Shown piece by piece: positions 24,118-33,345 of a DNA stretch of 64,000 nucleotides (positions are counted from its first letter, which is position 1; the number at the start of each line of letters is the position of its first letter). The DNA is from Pseudooceanicola nanhaiensis (GTDB taxonomy: Bacteria > Pseudomonadota > Alphaproteobacteria > Rhodobacterales > Rhodobacteraceae), in assembly GCF_020171315.1 (NCBI RefSeq), contig NZ_JAIUZP010000004.1, forward strand, positions 186,001 through 250,000, written 5' to 3'. The position numbers and the translations under genes are program-made. The notes beneath the pieces are model-generated. The model ran no database searches. It saw only the letters and a program-made list of their open reading frames with translations, and was not told the origin of the DNA.

Positions 24118-24528
24118 TCACGCCGCTTCGGCCGCGACCTTCCGCACCCGTTCGATCATCGCGCGCAGCCCGTTCGAGCGCTGCGCCGAGAGGTGGTCCT
24201 GCAGCGACAGCCGCGCCAGTTCCCCGGCCGCATCGACCTTGCCCACCTCGCCCACCGGCAGCCCGTTGTAGAGCGCGCGCAGCACCGCGATCAGACCGCG
24301 CACGATCATCGCGTCGCTTTCGCCGTCGAAGCGGAAGACACCGTCCTCGATCACCGGGTGCAGCCAGACCTGGCTGGCGCAGCCATCGACCTTGGTGGCG
24401 GGCACCTTCAGCGCGTCGGGCAGCGGGTCCATCGCCTTGCCCATGTCGATCACGTGCCGGTAGCGGGTCTCCCAATCCTCAAGGAATTCGAAATCCGCGA
24501 CAATGTCCTCAAAGGCTTCCTGCGCCAT
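24118..24528 (-). CDS. sufE: SufE-family cysteine desulfuration protein
   Basis: 136 residues, matching SufE. MAQEAFEDIVADFEFLEDWETRYRHVIDMGK is the usual N-terminal helix pair and C50 in KVDGCASQVW is the sulfur-accepting cysteine. SufE takes persulfide from the SufS cysteine desulfurase and hands it to SufB for iron-sulfur cluster assembly. No suf gene is adjacent, so this is a detached copy. The start at 24528 was chosen because the conserved domain begins immediately; the frame extends upstream without family text. Confidence 0.93.
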   Translation of the reverse strand: MAQEAFEDIVADFEFLEDWETRYRHVIDMGKAMDPLPDALKVPATKVDGCASQVWLHPVIEDGVFRFDGESDAMIVRGLIAVLRALYNGLPVGEVGKVDAAGELARLSLQDHLSAQRSNGLRAMIERVRKVAAEAA

Positions 24529-24676
24529 GGTTCTCTCCGCTGTCTCTTGCCTTTCACCTAGGCCCTCGCCGCCCGAAGGTCCAGAGCACAGGGCCAGCAC
24601 CCCACCCCCGGGGCTTGGCGCTTTTCAAGCCCGGCCCGATAAGGTAACCGGGAGGAAATCATCAGAAGGTCCCGAC

Positions 24677-25153
24677 ATGCGCAAGCTCCTGTCCCTCGTC
24701 CTGATCTCTGCCCTGGCCGTCTCGGCCTGCGGGCGCAACCGCGCGCCGGCCCCCGCGCCCAACGGTGAGACCAACGACCTGATCCCGGAGCGCTCGGCCA
24801 TCGGCCTCGGCAACCTGAAGGACTACCAGGCGCGCTACTTCGGCGTCCCGGTCGAAAAGATCCTCGATGCCAAGCTGGAGCGCACGCCCACCGGCGGCAT
24901 TCTCACCGTGACCGCGCAATCCTCGACCCAGGGCGACCACGACCTGCGCCTGATCCCCGACACCGAAGACGGCAGCCCGGTGGACGGCGTTCTGCGCCTG
25001 ACCCTCGTGGCCGAGAAGCTGGAACGCGCGCCCGTCGGCACCGCCGCCAGCCGCACCATGCGCAAGGCGCTGTTCTTCACCAATGCCGAGCTTGTCCCGA
25101 TCCGCCGGATCGAAGTGCTGGGCGCCACGAATTCGGCCGCGATCAGCCGCTGA
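24677..25153 (+). CDS. Small outer-membrane or periplasmic lipoprotein
   Basis: 158 residues with a lipoprotein signal: basic MRKLLSLVLISALAVSAC with the lipobox cysteine at residue 18. After a Pro/Ala linker comes a ~120-residue mixed alpha/beta domain (LTVTAQSSTQGDHDLRLIPDTEDG, GVLRLTLVAEKL, RKALFFTNAEL). I do not recognise a named family beyond a Rhodobacterales lipoprotein of unknown role. AGAAGG lies 10 bases before the ATG. A strong convergent terminator follows at 25175. Confidence 0.82.
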   Translation: MRKLLSLVLISALAVSACGRNRAPAPAPNGETNDLIPERSAIGLGNLKDYQARYFGVPVEKILDAKLERTPTGGILTVTAQSSTQGDHDLRLIPDTEDGSPVDGVLRLTLVAEKLERAPVGTAASRTMRKALFFTNAELVPIRRIEVLGATNSAAISR

Positions 25154-25174
25154 TCCCCCCGCCACCGATGCACG

Positions 25175-25200
25175 AAGGGCCGCCCCTCGGGGCGGCCCTT
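25175..25200. terminator. Bidirectional hairpin between lipoprotein gene and rnd
   Basis: aagggccgcccc (25175-25186) pairs with ggggcggccctt (25189-25200): 12 bp with a tight loop, followed on the plus strand by TCGCGTTG. It serves the converging lipoprotein gene and rnd. Confidence 0.65.
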
Positions 25201-25262
25201 TCGCGTTGTCAGAAGACCCATGTCCGGCACAGCCTGCGCCGGGTCCCTTCGCGGCCCGTTGA

Positions 25263-26432
25263 TCAGGCGAGTTCGATGATCTCGACATTCGGGCCCTTGG
25301 CCGCAAGCGCGATCTTTCCATCGCAGAGCCGCAGCGCATCCTCGCCAAAGACGTCACGCCGCCAGCCGCTGAGGGCCGGCAGGTCGCGCATCCCGGCGGC
25401 GATGGCATCGAGGTCCGCCGCGGGGGCGATCAGCCGCGAGGCGACGCCCGCCTGCTCCGACTTGGCCTTCAGCAGCACGCGCAGCAGATCGGCCAGCGCC
25501 GGGTTCACCTGCATCTTCTCGCGCGAGGTATCGACCTCGGGCAGCTTGTCCGCGGGGCAGTCCATGCCCGCCTTCACCGCGGCGAGGATGCCATCCGCGA
25601 TCTCGCCCTTGCGGGCCTCGCGCAGCAGCAGCCGGGACCGGGCGAGGTCCTTCATGTCCTTGGGCTTGGTCGAGGCCAGCTCCACCAGCGCGTCATCCTT
25701 GTAGACCCGGCTGCGGGGCACGTTGCGCTCCTGCGCGTAGGCCTCGCGGAACTTGGCCAGCTCGCGCAGCACCGCCAGGAACTTGCCCGAGGTGGTGCGG
25801 GTGCGTACGCGCTGCCACGCCTCTTCGGGGCGGACCTGATAGGTCTCGGGATCGGAGAGGATGCGCAGCTCCTCGGCCACCCACTTCTCGCGCTTGGCGC
25901 GGGCGATGTCGCGGGCCAGCCGTTCGTAGATCACCCGCAGGTGGGTCACGTCGGCGATGGCATAGGTCTTTTGCGCATCGGTCAGCGGGCGGCGCGACCA
26001 GTCGGTGAAGCGCGAGGACTTGTCGAGCGCCTCCTTGGCGATCTTGCGCACCAGCGTCTCGTAGCCGACCTGTTCACCAAAGCCGCAGACCATCGCGGCG
26101 ACCTGCGTGTCGAAGAGCGGCTCGGGGATGACGCCCGCGTCGACGAAGAAGATCTCCAGATCCTGACGCGCGGCGTGGAAGACCTTCACCACGGCGGTGT
26201 TGCGGAAGAGCTCGTAAAGCGGCTCAAGCGAGAGCCCCTCGGCCAGCGGATCGACCAGAACGGCGTCGGGCCCCTCGCCCGCCTGTTCCACCGGCAGGGC
26301 CAGCTGCACGAGGCAAAGCTGGGAGTAATAGGTCCGCTCGCGCAGGAACTCGGTATCGACCGTGACATAGGTGCAGTTGGCTGCCCGTTGGCAGAAAGCG
26401 GAAAGGTCGTCGGTCGTGGTGATTGTTATCAT
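25263..26432 (-). CDS. rnd: Ribonuclease D
   Basis: 389 residues, 3'-5' exoribonuclease that trims tRNA and other stable RNA precursors. DEDDy motifs: VDTEFLRERTYYSQLCLVQ (D26 and E28), VFHAARQDLEIF, and TYAIADVTHLRVIYERL near residue 160. The region from ~200 to the end carries the HRDC-type helical domains (SGKFLAVLRELAKFREAYAQERNVPRSRVYKDDAL). ATG 26432 gives the family start MITITTTDDL; the frame continues ~15 codons upstream without support. It is transcribed divergently from the small membrane-protein gene at 26649 and converges with the lipoprotein gene. Confidence 0.95.
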   Translation of the reverse strand: MITITTTDDLSAFCQRAANCTYVTVDTEFLRERTYYSQLCLVQLALPVEQAGEGPDAVLVDPLAEGLSLEPLYELFRNTAVVKVFHAARQDLEIFFVDAGVIPEPLFDTQVAAMVCGFGEQVGYETLVRKIAKEALDKSSRFTDWSRRPLTDAQKTYAIADVTHLRVIYERLARDIARAKREKWVAEELRILSDPETYQVRPEEAWQRVRTRTTSGKFLAVLRELAKFREAYAQERNVPRSRVYKDDALVELASTKPKDMKDLARSRLLLREARKGEIADGILAAVKAGMDCPADKLPEVDTSREKMQVNPALADLLRVLLKAKSEQAGVASRLIAPAADLDAIAAGMRDLPALSGWRRDVFGEDALRLCDGKIALAAKGPNVEIIELA

Positions 26433-26648
26433 AATTGGGCCATGTTTGCCTGCATGCGGTTGCACAGGGATAGGCAAAACCGGGGGAAATGAAAAGGAGC
26501 CGAGCCGGATTCTCCGTGGACTGGCGGCATCACTGCCACCGGATGAGGCGACACATTCACAAATGTGATGCGAGACAATTCAAACATTCATTTTCGGAAT
26601 GAAAGCGCAGGCCGTATATGAGGATCATTCCCTCAAAGGAGGCTCCCC

Positions 26649-26843
26649 ATGACGACTCTCGACCTGAATATCCCCGCAGAAGCGATCTCCCGCGCCCGGC
26701 ACGACGGGTCGGTGATCGCCTCCACCCTTGCCGCCGTGCTGCTGCTGGCCCTGCTGGGGCTGCCCGCCCTGTTGGCCGGGCCCGACAGCCGCGCGCCGGA
26801 ACACTGGAACGGCAATTCCGCGGGCGCCCTCAGCGCGCGGTAA
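26649..26843 (+). CDS. Small single-pass membrane protein
   Basis: 64 residues preceded by a very strong ribosome site (AAAGGAGG, 6 bases before ATG). The N-terminal ~22 residues are polar, then SVIASTLAAVLLLALLGLPALLAG forms one transmembrane helix (~residues 21-44), and the C-terminal ~20 residues are polar. An intrinsic terminator follows at 26881, so it has its own short transcript. I do not recognise the family. The strong ribosome site, matching terminator and clean helix make it a real small gene rather than a chance frame. Confidence 0.72.
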   Translation: MTTLDLNIPAEAISRARHDGSVIASTLAAVLLLALLGLPALLAGPDSRAPEHWNGNSAGALSAR

Positions 26844-26880
26844 GCCGGACCTGCACAGCAGACCTGACTGGCAGAACGAC

Positions 26881-26905
26881 AACGGGGGCCCATGGCCCCC
26901 GTTTC
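26881..26905. terminator. Intrinsic terminator between small membrane gene and purN
   Basis: aacgggggcc (26881-26890) pairs with ggcccccgtt (26894-26903) around cat, followed by T on the plus strand. It lies between two converging genes. Confidence 0.7.
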
Positions 26906-26938
26906 GCTGTTCAGTCTCTGGCGCCCGTCAGCCCCGGC

Positions 26939-27544
26939 TCACGAGAGGGTCAGCATCTCGCGGTTGCCGGCGGCAAAGCGGCGCAGCACGGCCGGGTAGA
27001 GCTTGTGCTCCATCGTCAGCACCCGCGCGGCCAGCACATCGGGTGTATCGCCCGGCTCGACCGGCACCCGCGCCTGTCCGAGGATCGGACCGTCGTCGAG
27101 GTTGGGCGTCACCTCATGCACGGTGCAGCCTGCCTCGGCATCGCCTGCTTCCAGCGCGCGGGCGTGGGTGTGCAGCCCCTTGTACTTGGGCAGCAGCGAG
27201 GGGTGGATGTTCAGCATCCGGCCCGTCCATTGCGACACGAAGCCCTCGGTCAGGATGCGCATGAACCCCGCAAGGCAGAGGATATCCGGCTGATAGGGCG
27301 CGATCACCTCCATCAGCGCGGCCTCGAAGGCGGCGCGGTCGCCCTTGAAGGGGCGGTGATCCACGGCGGCCACCTCGACCCCCATGGCGCGGGCCTTGGC
27401 AAGGCCGCCCGCCTGCGGGTCGTTGGAGAGCACGAGGCAGGGCCGCGCCGGGTGATCACCCTGCATCGACTCGACCAGTTTCACCATGTTCGAGCCGCCC
27501 CCCGACAGGAGGATGGCGACCCGCTTCGTCTCGGCTTGGGTCAA
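26939..27544 (-). CDS. purN: Phosphoribosylglycinamide formyltransferase
   Basis: 201 residues; transfers a formyl group from 10-formyl-THF to GAR, the third step of purine synthesis. Motifs are [17 protein letters not shown] at the N-terminus (phosphate loop), [16 protein letters not shown] near residue 105 with the catalytic H, and [18 protein letters not shown] with the catalytic D. The start is taken as TTG 27544, overlapping the purM stop in TTGA; no ATG or GTG lies between that stop and the conserved core. The larger frame that runs upstream over purM is only the third-phase reading of purM. It is translationally coupled to purM. Confidence 0.94.
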   Translation of the reverse strand: MTQAETKRVAILLSGGGSNMVKLVESMQGDHPARPCLVLSNDPQAGGLAKARAMGVEVAAVDHRPFKGDRAAFEAALMEVIAPYQPDILCLAGFMRILTEGFVSQWTGRMLNIHPSLLPKYKGLHTHARALEAGDAEAGCTVHEVTPNLDDGPILGQARVPVEPGDTPDVLAARVLTMEHKLYPAVLRRFAAGNREMLTLS

Positions 27545-28584
27545 GAGAGCGTGCCCGTGTAGGAAACGCCTTCGCCGTCCGTCACGGTGCCGAGGCGGAA
27601 GACGGTTTCGCCCTCGCCTTCCAGCAGCGTGGTCAGGGCCTCGGCCTGATCGGCCGCCACGACGACGACCATGCCGATGCCGCAGTTGAAGGTCTTGAGC
27701 AGGTCTGCCTGATCGGTGCCGCCCTGCGCGCGCAGCCACTGGAAGACCGGCGGCAGCGACCATGCGGAGAGGTCGATCTCGGCGCCGAAGCCCTCGATGA
27801 CGCGCGGCAGGTTCTCGGTCAGGCCGCCGCCGGTGATATGGGCAAGCGCATGGACACCGCCTGCGCGCACGGCGGCAAGCGCCGGCTTCACGTAAAGACG
27901 GGTCGGCGTCAGCAGCGCCTCGCCGAGGGTGCCCTCGCCGAAGGGGCAGGCCGCGTCCCAGCCAAGGCCCGAGACCTCGACCACCTTGCGGACCAGCGAA
28001 TAGCCGTTGGAATGCACCCCGTCCGAGGCGAGGCCCAGCAGGACATCGCCCGCCTGCACGCCTTCGGGCAGCGCGGTGCCGCGCTCCATCGCGCCGACGG
28101 CAAAGCCTGCGAGGTCGAAATCGCCCGCCGGGTACATGCCCGGCATCTCGGCGGTTTCGCCGCCGATCAGCGCACAGCCCGAGCGGTAGCAGCCCTCGGC
28201 GATGCCTTCCACCACGCGGGCGGCAGCATCGACCGACAGCTTGCCGGTGGCGAAATAGTCGAGGAAGAAGAGCGGCTCGGCGCCCTGGCAGACGAGGTCG
28301 TTCACGCACATGGCGACCAGGTCGATGCCCACGCCGTCCACGAGGCCGGTGTCGATGGCGATGCGCAGCTTGGTGCCCACGCCGTCGGTGGCCGCCACGA
28401 GGATCGGGTCCTGATACCCGGCAGCCTTCAGGTCGAAGAGCGCGCCGAAGCCGCCCAGGCCCGACATGACGCCGGACCGGCTGGTCCGCTTCGCCGCCGG
28501 CTTGATCCGTTCGACCAGCTCATTGCCCGCGTCGATGTCCACGCCGGCATCGGCATAGGTGATCCCGTTGGGTTTCCCGCTCAT
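27541..28584 (-). CDS. purM: Phosphoribosylformylglycinamidine cyclo-ligase
   Basis: 347 residues, AIR synthetase, closing the imidazole ring from FGAM with ATP. It belongs to the PurM/PurL ATP-binding superfamily and acts as a dimer in the cytosol. Visible text includes [22 protein letters not shown] at the start, [24 protein letters not shown] with the ATP-binding loop, [13 protein letters not shown], and the late [11 protein letters not shown]-type text ([17 protein letters not shown]). ATG 28584 is preceded by AGGAG at 7 bases. A GTG two codons earlier is possible but less well spaced. It leads the purM-purN pair. Confidence 0.96.
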   Translation of the reverse strand: MSGKPNGITYADAGVDIDAGNELVERIKPAAKRTSRSGVMSGLGGFGALFDLKAAGYQDPILVAATDGVGTKLRIAIDTGLVDGVGIDLVAMCVNDLVCQGAEPLFFLDYFATGKLSVDAAARVVEGIAEGCYRSGCALIGGETAEMPGMYPAGDFDLAGFAVGAMERGTALPEGVQAGDVLLGLASDGVHSNGYSLVRKVVEVSGLGWDAACPFGEGTLGEALLTPTRLYVKPALAAVRAGGVHALAHITGGGLTENLPRVIEGFGAEIDLSAWSLPPVFQWLRAQGGTDQADLLKTFNCGIGMVVVVAADQAEALTTLLEGEGETVFRLGTVTDGEGVSYTGTLS

Positions 28585-28767
28585 GCGCACTCTCCTGATG
28601 ATGGCGCCCCCGATAGAGCAATGCGGCGCGGCTGTCCACGGGGCAAGCGGGCCGAAACCACAGGTTTCAGCCAGAGTTTCGCCCTGCCCGTCTCCGGCCC
28701 GCCGGGTTTTCCGGGGCGCAGGCCCGTTGCGACGCCTCCGCCCCGTCCCCGCGGCGGGGGTGACGCC

Positions 28768-29613
28768 TCAGTCCGGCACGAAGCGGTAGCCGAGGGGAGC
28801 TGCCTCCACCCGGCCCACGGCGGGGAAGTCGAGGTGCATGCCAACCACCCGTTCGCCGCTGCGCGCCTGCTGCTCCAGCAGGGCCTGCCGGGTCGCCCGC
28901 GCCTGATCGGCATTGAGGTCATAGACCACGCTCCACTCCGGCAGGGCGAGCTGGAAGCGCTGCGAATGCACCACGTCGGCGAGGATCAGGAGGCTGTCCT
29001 CCCCGCGCTGCAGGCGGAAGCCGGAATGACCCGGCGTGTGGCCCGGCAGCGGCACATGGGTCAGACCGGGCAGGACCTCCTCGCCCTCCTCCAGCAGCCG
29101 GACGCCTTCGGCATAGGGCAACAGCGTGGTGCGGACATAGAGGCGCGAGCTGCGCGAGCCTTCGCTGAGGGCCTCCAGCAGCGCGTCGTCATGCACCATC
29201 TCCCAGTCGGTGCGGCTGAGCACGAGGGTGGCGTTCGGGAACCGCGCCCCGCCCGCATCATCCAGCAGCGCGCCGACGTGATCGCCGTGGGGATGCGTCA
29301 GCAGGACCGTCGTGATCTGCTCCGGCGTCACGCCCGCCTCCTCCAGCGCCTCGGGCGTGAAGCCCGCGTTGGGGCTGCGGCCCGGAGGATTGCCCGCGTC
29401 AATCAGGATCACCTGCCCCTCCAGCTCGACCAGACAGGCGTTGATGTCGAACTTCAGCGGCTCCTCGGCCCGCGTGCCCGTCTGGGCATCCGCCTTTGCC
29501 GCAAGCGCGACATCATAGGAGAGCAGCACCGCCTCGGCCTGCGGGTACATGGCGCCGTCGTGGAGAACGGTCAGGGCTGCGTCGCCGACGGGCACGCGGT
29601 GAATACGTGTCAT
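28768..29613 (-). CDS. MBL-fold metallo-hydrolase (lactonase-like)
   Basis: 281 residues with a binuclear zinc site: HPHGDH (H107, H109, D111, H112), an ordered later histidine in VPLPGHTPGHSG and a C-terminal GMHLDFP histidine. This is the arrangement of the N-acyl-homoserine-lactonase/hydroxyacylglutathione-type subgroup with a conserved DAG (residues 72-74, LIDAGNPPG). The start at 29613 has AAGGAGG just upstream. It has no signal peptide. The substrate is not determined; a lactonase or arylsulfatase-like activity is as likely as glyoxalase II. It stands alone between purM and a tRNA gene. Confidence 0.85.
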   Translation of the reverse strand: MTRIHRVPVGDAALTVLHDGAMYPQAEAVLLSYDVALAAKADAQTGTRAEEPLKFDINACLVELEGQVILIDAGNPPGRSPNAGFTPEALEEAGVTPEQITTVLLTHPHGDHVGALLDDAGGARFPNATLVLSRTDWEMVHDDALLEALSEGSRSSRLYVRTTLLPYAEGVRLLEEGEEVLPGLTHVPLPGHTPGHSGFRLQRGEDSLLILADVVHSQRFQLALPEWSVVYDLNADQARATRQALLEQQARSGERVVGMHLDFPAVGRVEAAPLGYRFVPD

Positions 29614-29733
29614 GAGGGGCCTCCTTGGCTGGCGCCAAACAAGCAGCCCCGTGGCCCGGATGCAATCCACGACACCGTGCAGTGGCGCGCATGCTTGACC
29701 CTTCCGGCGCAGATCGCGATAACAGCCCCGGAC

Positions 29734-29809
29734 GGGCCTGTAGCTCAACGGTTAGAGCAGAGCGCTCATAACGCTTTGGTTGCGGGTTCAAATCCTGCCG
29801 GGCCTACCA
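29734..29809 (+). tRNA. tRNA with CAU anticodon, probably tRNA-Ile2 (lysidine)
   Basis: A 76-nt cloverleaf: acceptor GGGCCTG/CGGGCCT with one G-U at the end, D arm TAGCTCAACGGTTAGAGCA, anticodon loop CTCATAA, T arm GCGGGTTCAAATCCTGC and encoded CCA. The CAU anticodon can be elongator Met or Ile2, in which TilS turns C34 into lysidine. The G-rich acceptor and the pattern around the anticodon stem resemble bacterial tRNA-Ile(CAU) more than the elongator Met form, so Ile2 is favoured but not certain. Confidence 0.9.
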
Positions 29810-30200
29810 CCCTTCCGTCCCGATGCCCCAGTCTGCCCCAGGCGCCCTGATCCGCAAGACGTTCGACGTTGCCCCGCGCGGGTCTTCCTGAACAGCACCG
29901 GGACTGAAGACCGAGGCCTCCCCCCGGCGCTGCCACGCCACGTGTGCCGTGGAACAGGGACGCCACTGCGCAAGCGCTTTCTGCCCCCGGCCTTCGGCGC
30001 CATTGCGCGCAATATCAGGCCGGCGTGCGGGTTCTCGCCACTCGATCGGGCTATTCTGCAACGATTCATGTGCCTTGCGCCGTTGCAGCATGCGAACGCC
30101 ATAATTGAACCCGAGTTGCATGGCCCTGTGGTACGCACTGACTCGCCCCCCATCCTCCGTGGCCGCCCCTGCCCGGTCTTCCCTCTCCCAAGGACCTGAA
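29810..30200. other. Intergenic stretch between tRNA and bgsB-like gene
   Basis: I see no gene, repeat or clear terminator in this 390-bp stretch. It must contain the promoter of the polysaccharide synthase operon; AAGGA precedes that operon's first ATG. Confidence 0.5.
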
Positions 30201-31364
30201 ATGAAATACGCCCGTCTCGTCATCGGCTTCATCGTAATCTTCGCCGCCATCTGGATCATCGTCGGCGAGCAGATGTCGGGGGCCAGTGCGGATGCCGTGG
30301 TGAATGCCCCGGTCGTGACTGTCCGGTCGGATGTCGCCGGGACGCTGGACATGCCCCAGCGGGCCTATGGGTCGCGCATCGCACAGGGCGAAGTTCTGGC
30401 GACGGTGACGGACGAACTGGTGGATACGGTCCGACTGAATGACCTGATCATGGAGCAGGACCTCGCCCGGGCCGAGGCCGCGCGCCTCTCTGCCGATATC
30501 GACGCGACGCAGGCCGTGCTGACCGACCTGCGCGCACGAACCGATGTCTTCCGCAGCAACCGGCTGGACGAACTGCGCACGCGGCTGGATCACGCCCGTG
30601 TCCGTCTCCAGCTGCTGGAAGGCGGCGATTTCCCCGACGGGACGGACCAGCGGCTGATCGACGGTCTGGACGACCTGCAAGACCGGCTGCCGGGCGAGCC
30701 GCTTGTGGATGCGCTGGTGCTCGATCACGCCCGTGAGCGGGTCGAGGTGCTGCAGATCGCGCTGCGTGCCGCCGAGGCGGGCGTCTTCCTTGGCGACGGT
30801 TACAACGACAGCCCCAATGCGGAGCAGCGGGCCACCGAACTCGACAGCGTGCTTGCGGACCAGCAGAACGCCCTGACCGAGGCAGAGGGCCGCGTGGATG
30901 CGATCCAATCCCGGATCGACCGCGAGCGGGTGCGCGTCAATGCCCTCAGAGGGGGCGAGATGGCCGCGCCGGTCAATGGCCTCTATTGGGACATCCTGCA
31001 GGCCGATGGCGTGACGGTGCAACGCGGCGATCCTCTCCTGCGTCTGGTGAACTGCGACGAGGCGATGGTGACACTGTCGGTGACCGAGCGGGTCTACAAC
31101 GATCTGAGGATCGGACAGGCCGCCACCTTCCGACTGGAAGGCCAGTCCGAGCTTTTCGATGCGACGGTCGCCCGGTTGGCCGGTTCGGGCGCCGCGACGG
31201 TCTACGAACATCTGGCCGTCGCCCCGAGCCAGAAACATCTGGAGCGCTACGACGTGATGCTGCAGGTCCCCGGCCTTGCCGCCGACCCCGAGGCCGGGTG
31301 CCTCATCGGGCAGACCGGTCGCGCCTTCTTCGACCGCCGGCCGCTCGACCTGTTCCGCGGCTGA
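30201..31364 (+). CDS. HlyD/BgsB-like membrane fusion protein
   Basis: 387 residues. One N-terminal transmembrane helix (residues ~6-23, LVIGFIVIFAAIWIIVG) leads to a periplasmic part: a short lipoyl/barrel half-motif (VTVRSDVAGTLDMPQRAYGSRIAQGEVLATV), a long coiled coil (~75-245, LNDLIMEQDLARAEAARLSAD...) and the returning barrel (MAAPVNGLYWDILQADGVTVQRGDPLLRLVNCDEAMV). This is the membrane-fusion-protein layout of the HlyD family and fits BgsB of the rhizobial bgsBA operon or Alg44-type partners of polysaccharide synthases. It ends 1 base before the synthase gene starts. It probably couples synthesis in the inner membrane to export of the glycan. Confidence 0.83.
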   Translation: MKYARLVIGFIVIFAAIWIIVGEQMSGASADAVVNAPVVTVRSDVAGTLDMPQRAYGSRIAQGEVLATVTDELVDTVRLNDLIMEQDLARAEAARLSADIDATQAVLTDLRARTDVFRSNRLDELRTRLDHARVRLQLLEGGDFPDGTDQRLIDGLDDLQDRLPGEPLVDALVLDHARERVEVLQIALRAAEAGVFLGDGYNDSPNAEQRATELDSVLADQQNALTEAEGRVDAIQSRIDRERVRVNALRGGEMAAPVNGLYWDILQADGVTVQRGDPLLRLVNCDEAMVTLSVTERVYNDLRIGQAATFRLEGQSELFDATVARLAGSGAATVYEHLAVAPSQKHLERYDVMLQVPGLAADPEAGCLIGQTGRAFFDRRPLDLFRG

Positions 31365-31365
31365 C

Positions 31366-33345
31366 ATGCTTGAATTTCCGCATCTGGGCGGGCTCGGATC
31401 GAGCATCATCCACCTCTGGCTGATCACCGGGGTGGCGCTGATCCTGCCCTCGGTCGTCGACCGGACCAACAACCGCCACCGCGCGGTGCTCTTCGTGATC
31501 GCCTTCCTGTTTGCCCTGCGCTACGCGTGGTGGCGTCTGAGCGAGACCTTGGCGCCGGTGGGGCTGACGGTCGACTTCGTCGCCTCCACCTCCCTCTTCG
31601 CGCTCGAGATGCTGGCCCTCGTCGGGTCTCTCAGCGCCTTTGTCATCATGTCGCGCGTCAAGCTGCGCAGCGACGAGGCGACGGATCACGAAGGGTGGTG
31701 GAGCGGGCCGGAACCGAAGGTCGCCATCCTGATCGCCACCTACAACGAGGATCGCGATGTCCTCGAACGGACGATCGTCGGCTCTCGCTCGCTCAGGCAC
31801 CAGAACAAGGAGGTGATCGTCCTCGACGACAGCCGCCGCGACTGGCTGAGGGACTTCTGCGCCGAGCTTGGCGTGCGCTACATGCGCCGCCCCGACAACA
31901 AGGGCGCCAAGGCCGGCAACATCAACCACGCGCTCACGCGGCTGGCCGAAGACCCGGTGCCACCGGATTTCGTTGCCGTGCTCGACGCCGATTTCGTGCC
32001 GCACCGGGGCTTCCTGTCGCGCACGCTCGCGCTCTTCCACGACCCCGCGGTCGGGCTGGTCCAGACCCCGCAGCACTTCTTCAACCCGGATCCGATCCAG
32101 CACAATTTCGGGCTCAGCCGCTCCTACCCTGACGAACAGCGGTTCTTCTTCGACCACATGCAGCCATCGCGCGACGGCTGGGGCATTGCCTTCTGTTGCG
32201 GCACCTCCTCGGTCTGCCGGGTCGCGGCGCTCGAGGACATCGGCGGCTTTCCGACCGAGAGCGTGACCGAGGATTTCCTGCTGACGCTCTCGCTGCAGAA
32301 TCAGGGCTGGCGCACCGTCTACCTCGCCGAACCGCTGACCGAGGGCCTCGCCCCCGAGGGGCTGAAGGAATACGTCACGCAGCGCGCCCGCTGGTGCCTC
32401 GGGCTGATGCAGATCGCGCGGTCCTCGCTCGGTCCCTTTGCGCAGAACAACCTGCGCCTGCGCGACAGGTGGAGCGTGGTCGACTCGGTCTTCTACTGGC
32501 TGACAACCTTCCCGTTCCGCATCGCGTCGATCTTCTTCCCGCTGCTCTACTGGTACTTCAACATCACCGTCGTCGACGCGCGGCTGCCGGACGTGATCAG
32601 CTATTTCGGCTGTTACTACGTCTGGTTCCTCGTCGTGCTGAACATCCTCAGCCGGGGGATGATCGTGCCGATCCTGAACGACGTCAGCCAGTTGATCGGC
32701 GCGATCCCGATCAGCCGCGCGGCCTTCACCGGCCTCTTCCGGCCACATGGCCACCCCTTCTCGGTCACGGCCAAGGGCGGTGACCGGTCCCGCGTCGTCG
32801 TGCAGTGGCGGATGATGATGCCGTTCCTGCTGACCTTCGCCGTGACCTTCGCGGGCCTCTGGCTGGGCATCGCCTCGGATGCCTTTGCCTTCAACGATGC
32901 CGGCGACGGGAAATGGGTGATCCTGTTCTGGACGCTCTACAACCTTGTCGTACTGGGGGCCACGGCACTGGCCTGCATCGAGCTGCCGCGCGCCGAGATC
33001 CATGTCGCCGACAGGCCCGAGCGCGTGACCTTCCGCGCCGACGGCGTCGAGTGGTACCTGTGGATCACCTCGCTGACGATGGACACGGTGCGGCTGCGTG
33101 GTGCGGTCTTCCCGGCCGAAACCCGCGGCACCCTCGAACTGGAGGGCGTTCCGGGCGAGGTCGCGGCCTATGTCATCACGCCCACGGTGGACGGCGCCCG
33201 GGTCCAGCTGCTGCCGAACGCGGCGCAGCGCGATGCCTTCTTCGTGCGGTTCTACGCCGAGGGCAACGCACCCGGTGTGGCCAACGTCCGGGCCTCGGCC
33301 CTGCTGGGCGACCTGATGGAACGCTTCTCGGTCAGGAGCCGCTGA
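31366..33345 (+). CDS. Processive GT2 beta-glycan synthase (BgsA/cellulose synthase-like)
   Basis: 659 residues. Membrane segments at ~15-30, 40-55 and 68-95 precede a GT2 domain with D154/D155 (VLDDS), D207-A-D209, T301-E-D303 and Q339-RARW343, the complete signature of processive beta-glycan synthases. Four to five further segments follow (376-397, 405-430, 484-505, 517-540), then a ~115-residue cytosolic tail. The tail has R553-VTF-R557, matching the first c-di-GMP motif of PilZ, but the second D/N-x-S-x-x-G element is not clear. Length and layout fit BgsA (mixed-linkage beta-glucan) and curdlan or cellulose synthases; no bcsB/bcsZ/bcsC follows. The stop overlaps the converging receptor gene by 14 bp. 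Confidence 0.87.
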   Translation: MLEFPHLGGLGSSIIHLWLITGVALILPSVVDRTNNRHRAVLFVIAFLFALRYAWWRLSETLAPVGLTVDFVASTSLFALEMLALVGSLSAFVIMSRVKLRSDEATDHEGWWSGPEPKVAILIATYNEDRDVLERTIVGSRSLRHQNKEVIVLDDSRRDWLRDFCAELGVRYMRRPDNKGAKAGNINHALTRLAEDPVPPDFVAVLDADFVPHRGFLSRTLALFHDPAVGLVQTPQHFFNPDPIQHNFGLSRSYPDEQRFFFDHMQPSRDGWGIAFCCGTSSVCRVAALEDIGGFPTESVTEDFLLTLSLQNQGWRTVYLAEPLTEGLAPEGLKEYVTQRARWCLGLMQIARSSLGPFAQNNLRLRDRWSVVDSVFYWLTTFPFRIASIFFPLLYWYFNITVVDARLPDVISYFGCYYVWFLVVLNILSRGMIVPILNDVSQLIGAIPISRAAFTGLFRPHGHPFSVTAKGGDRSRVVVQWRMMMPFLLTFAVTFAGLWLGIASDAFAFNDAGDGKWVILFWTLYNLVVLGATALACIELPRAEIHVADRPERVTFRADGVEWYLWITSLTMDTVRLRGAVFPAETRGTLELEGVPGEVAAYVITPTVDGARVQLLPNAAQRDAFFVRFYAEGNAPGVANVRASALLGDLMERFSVRSR

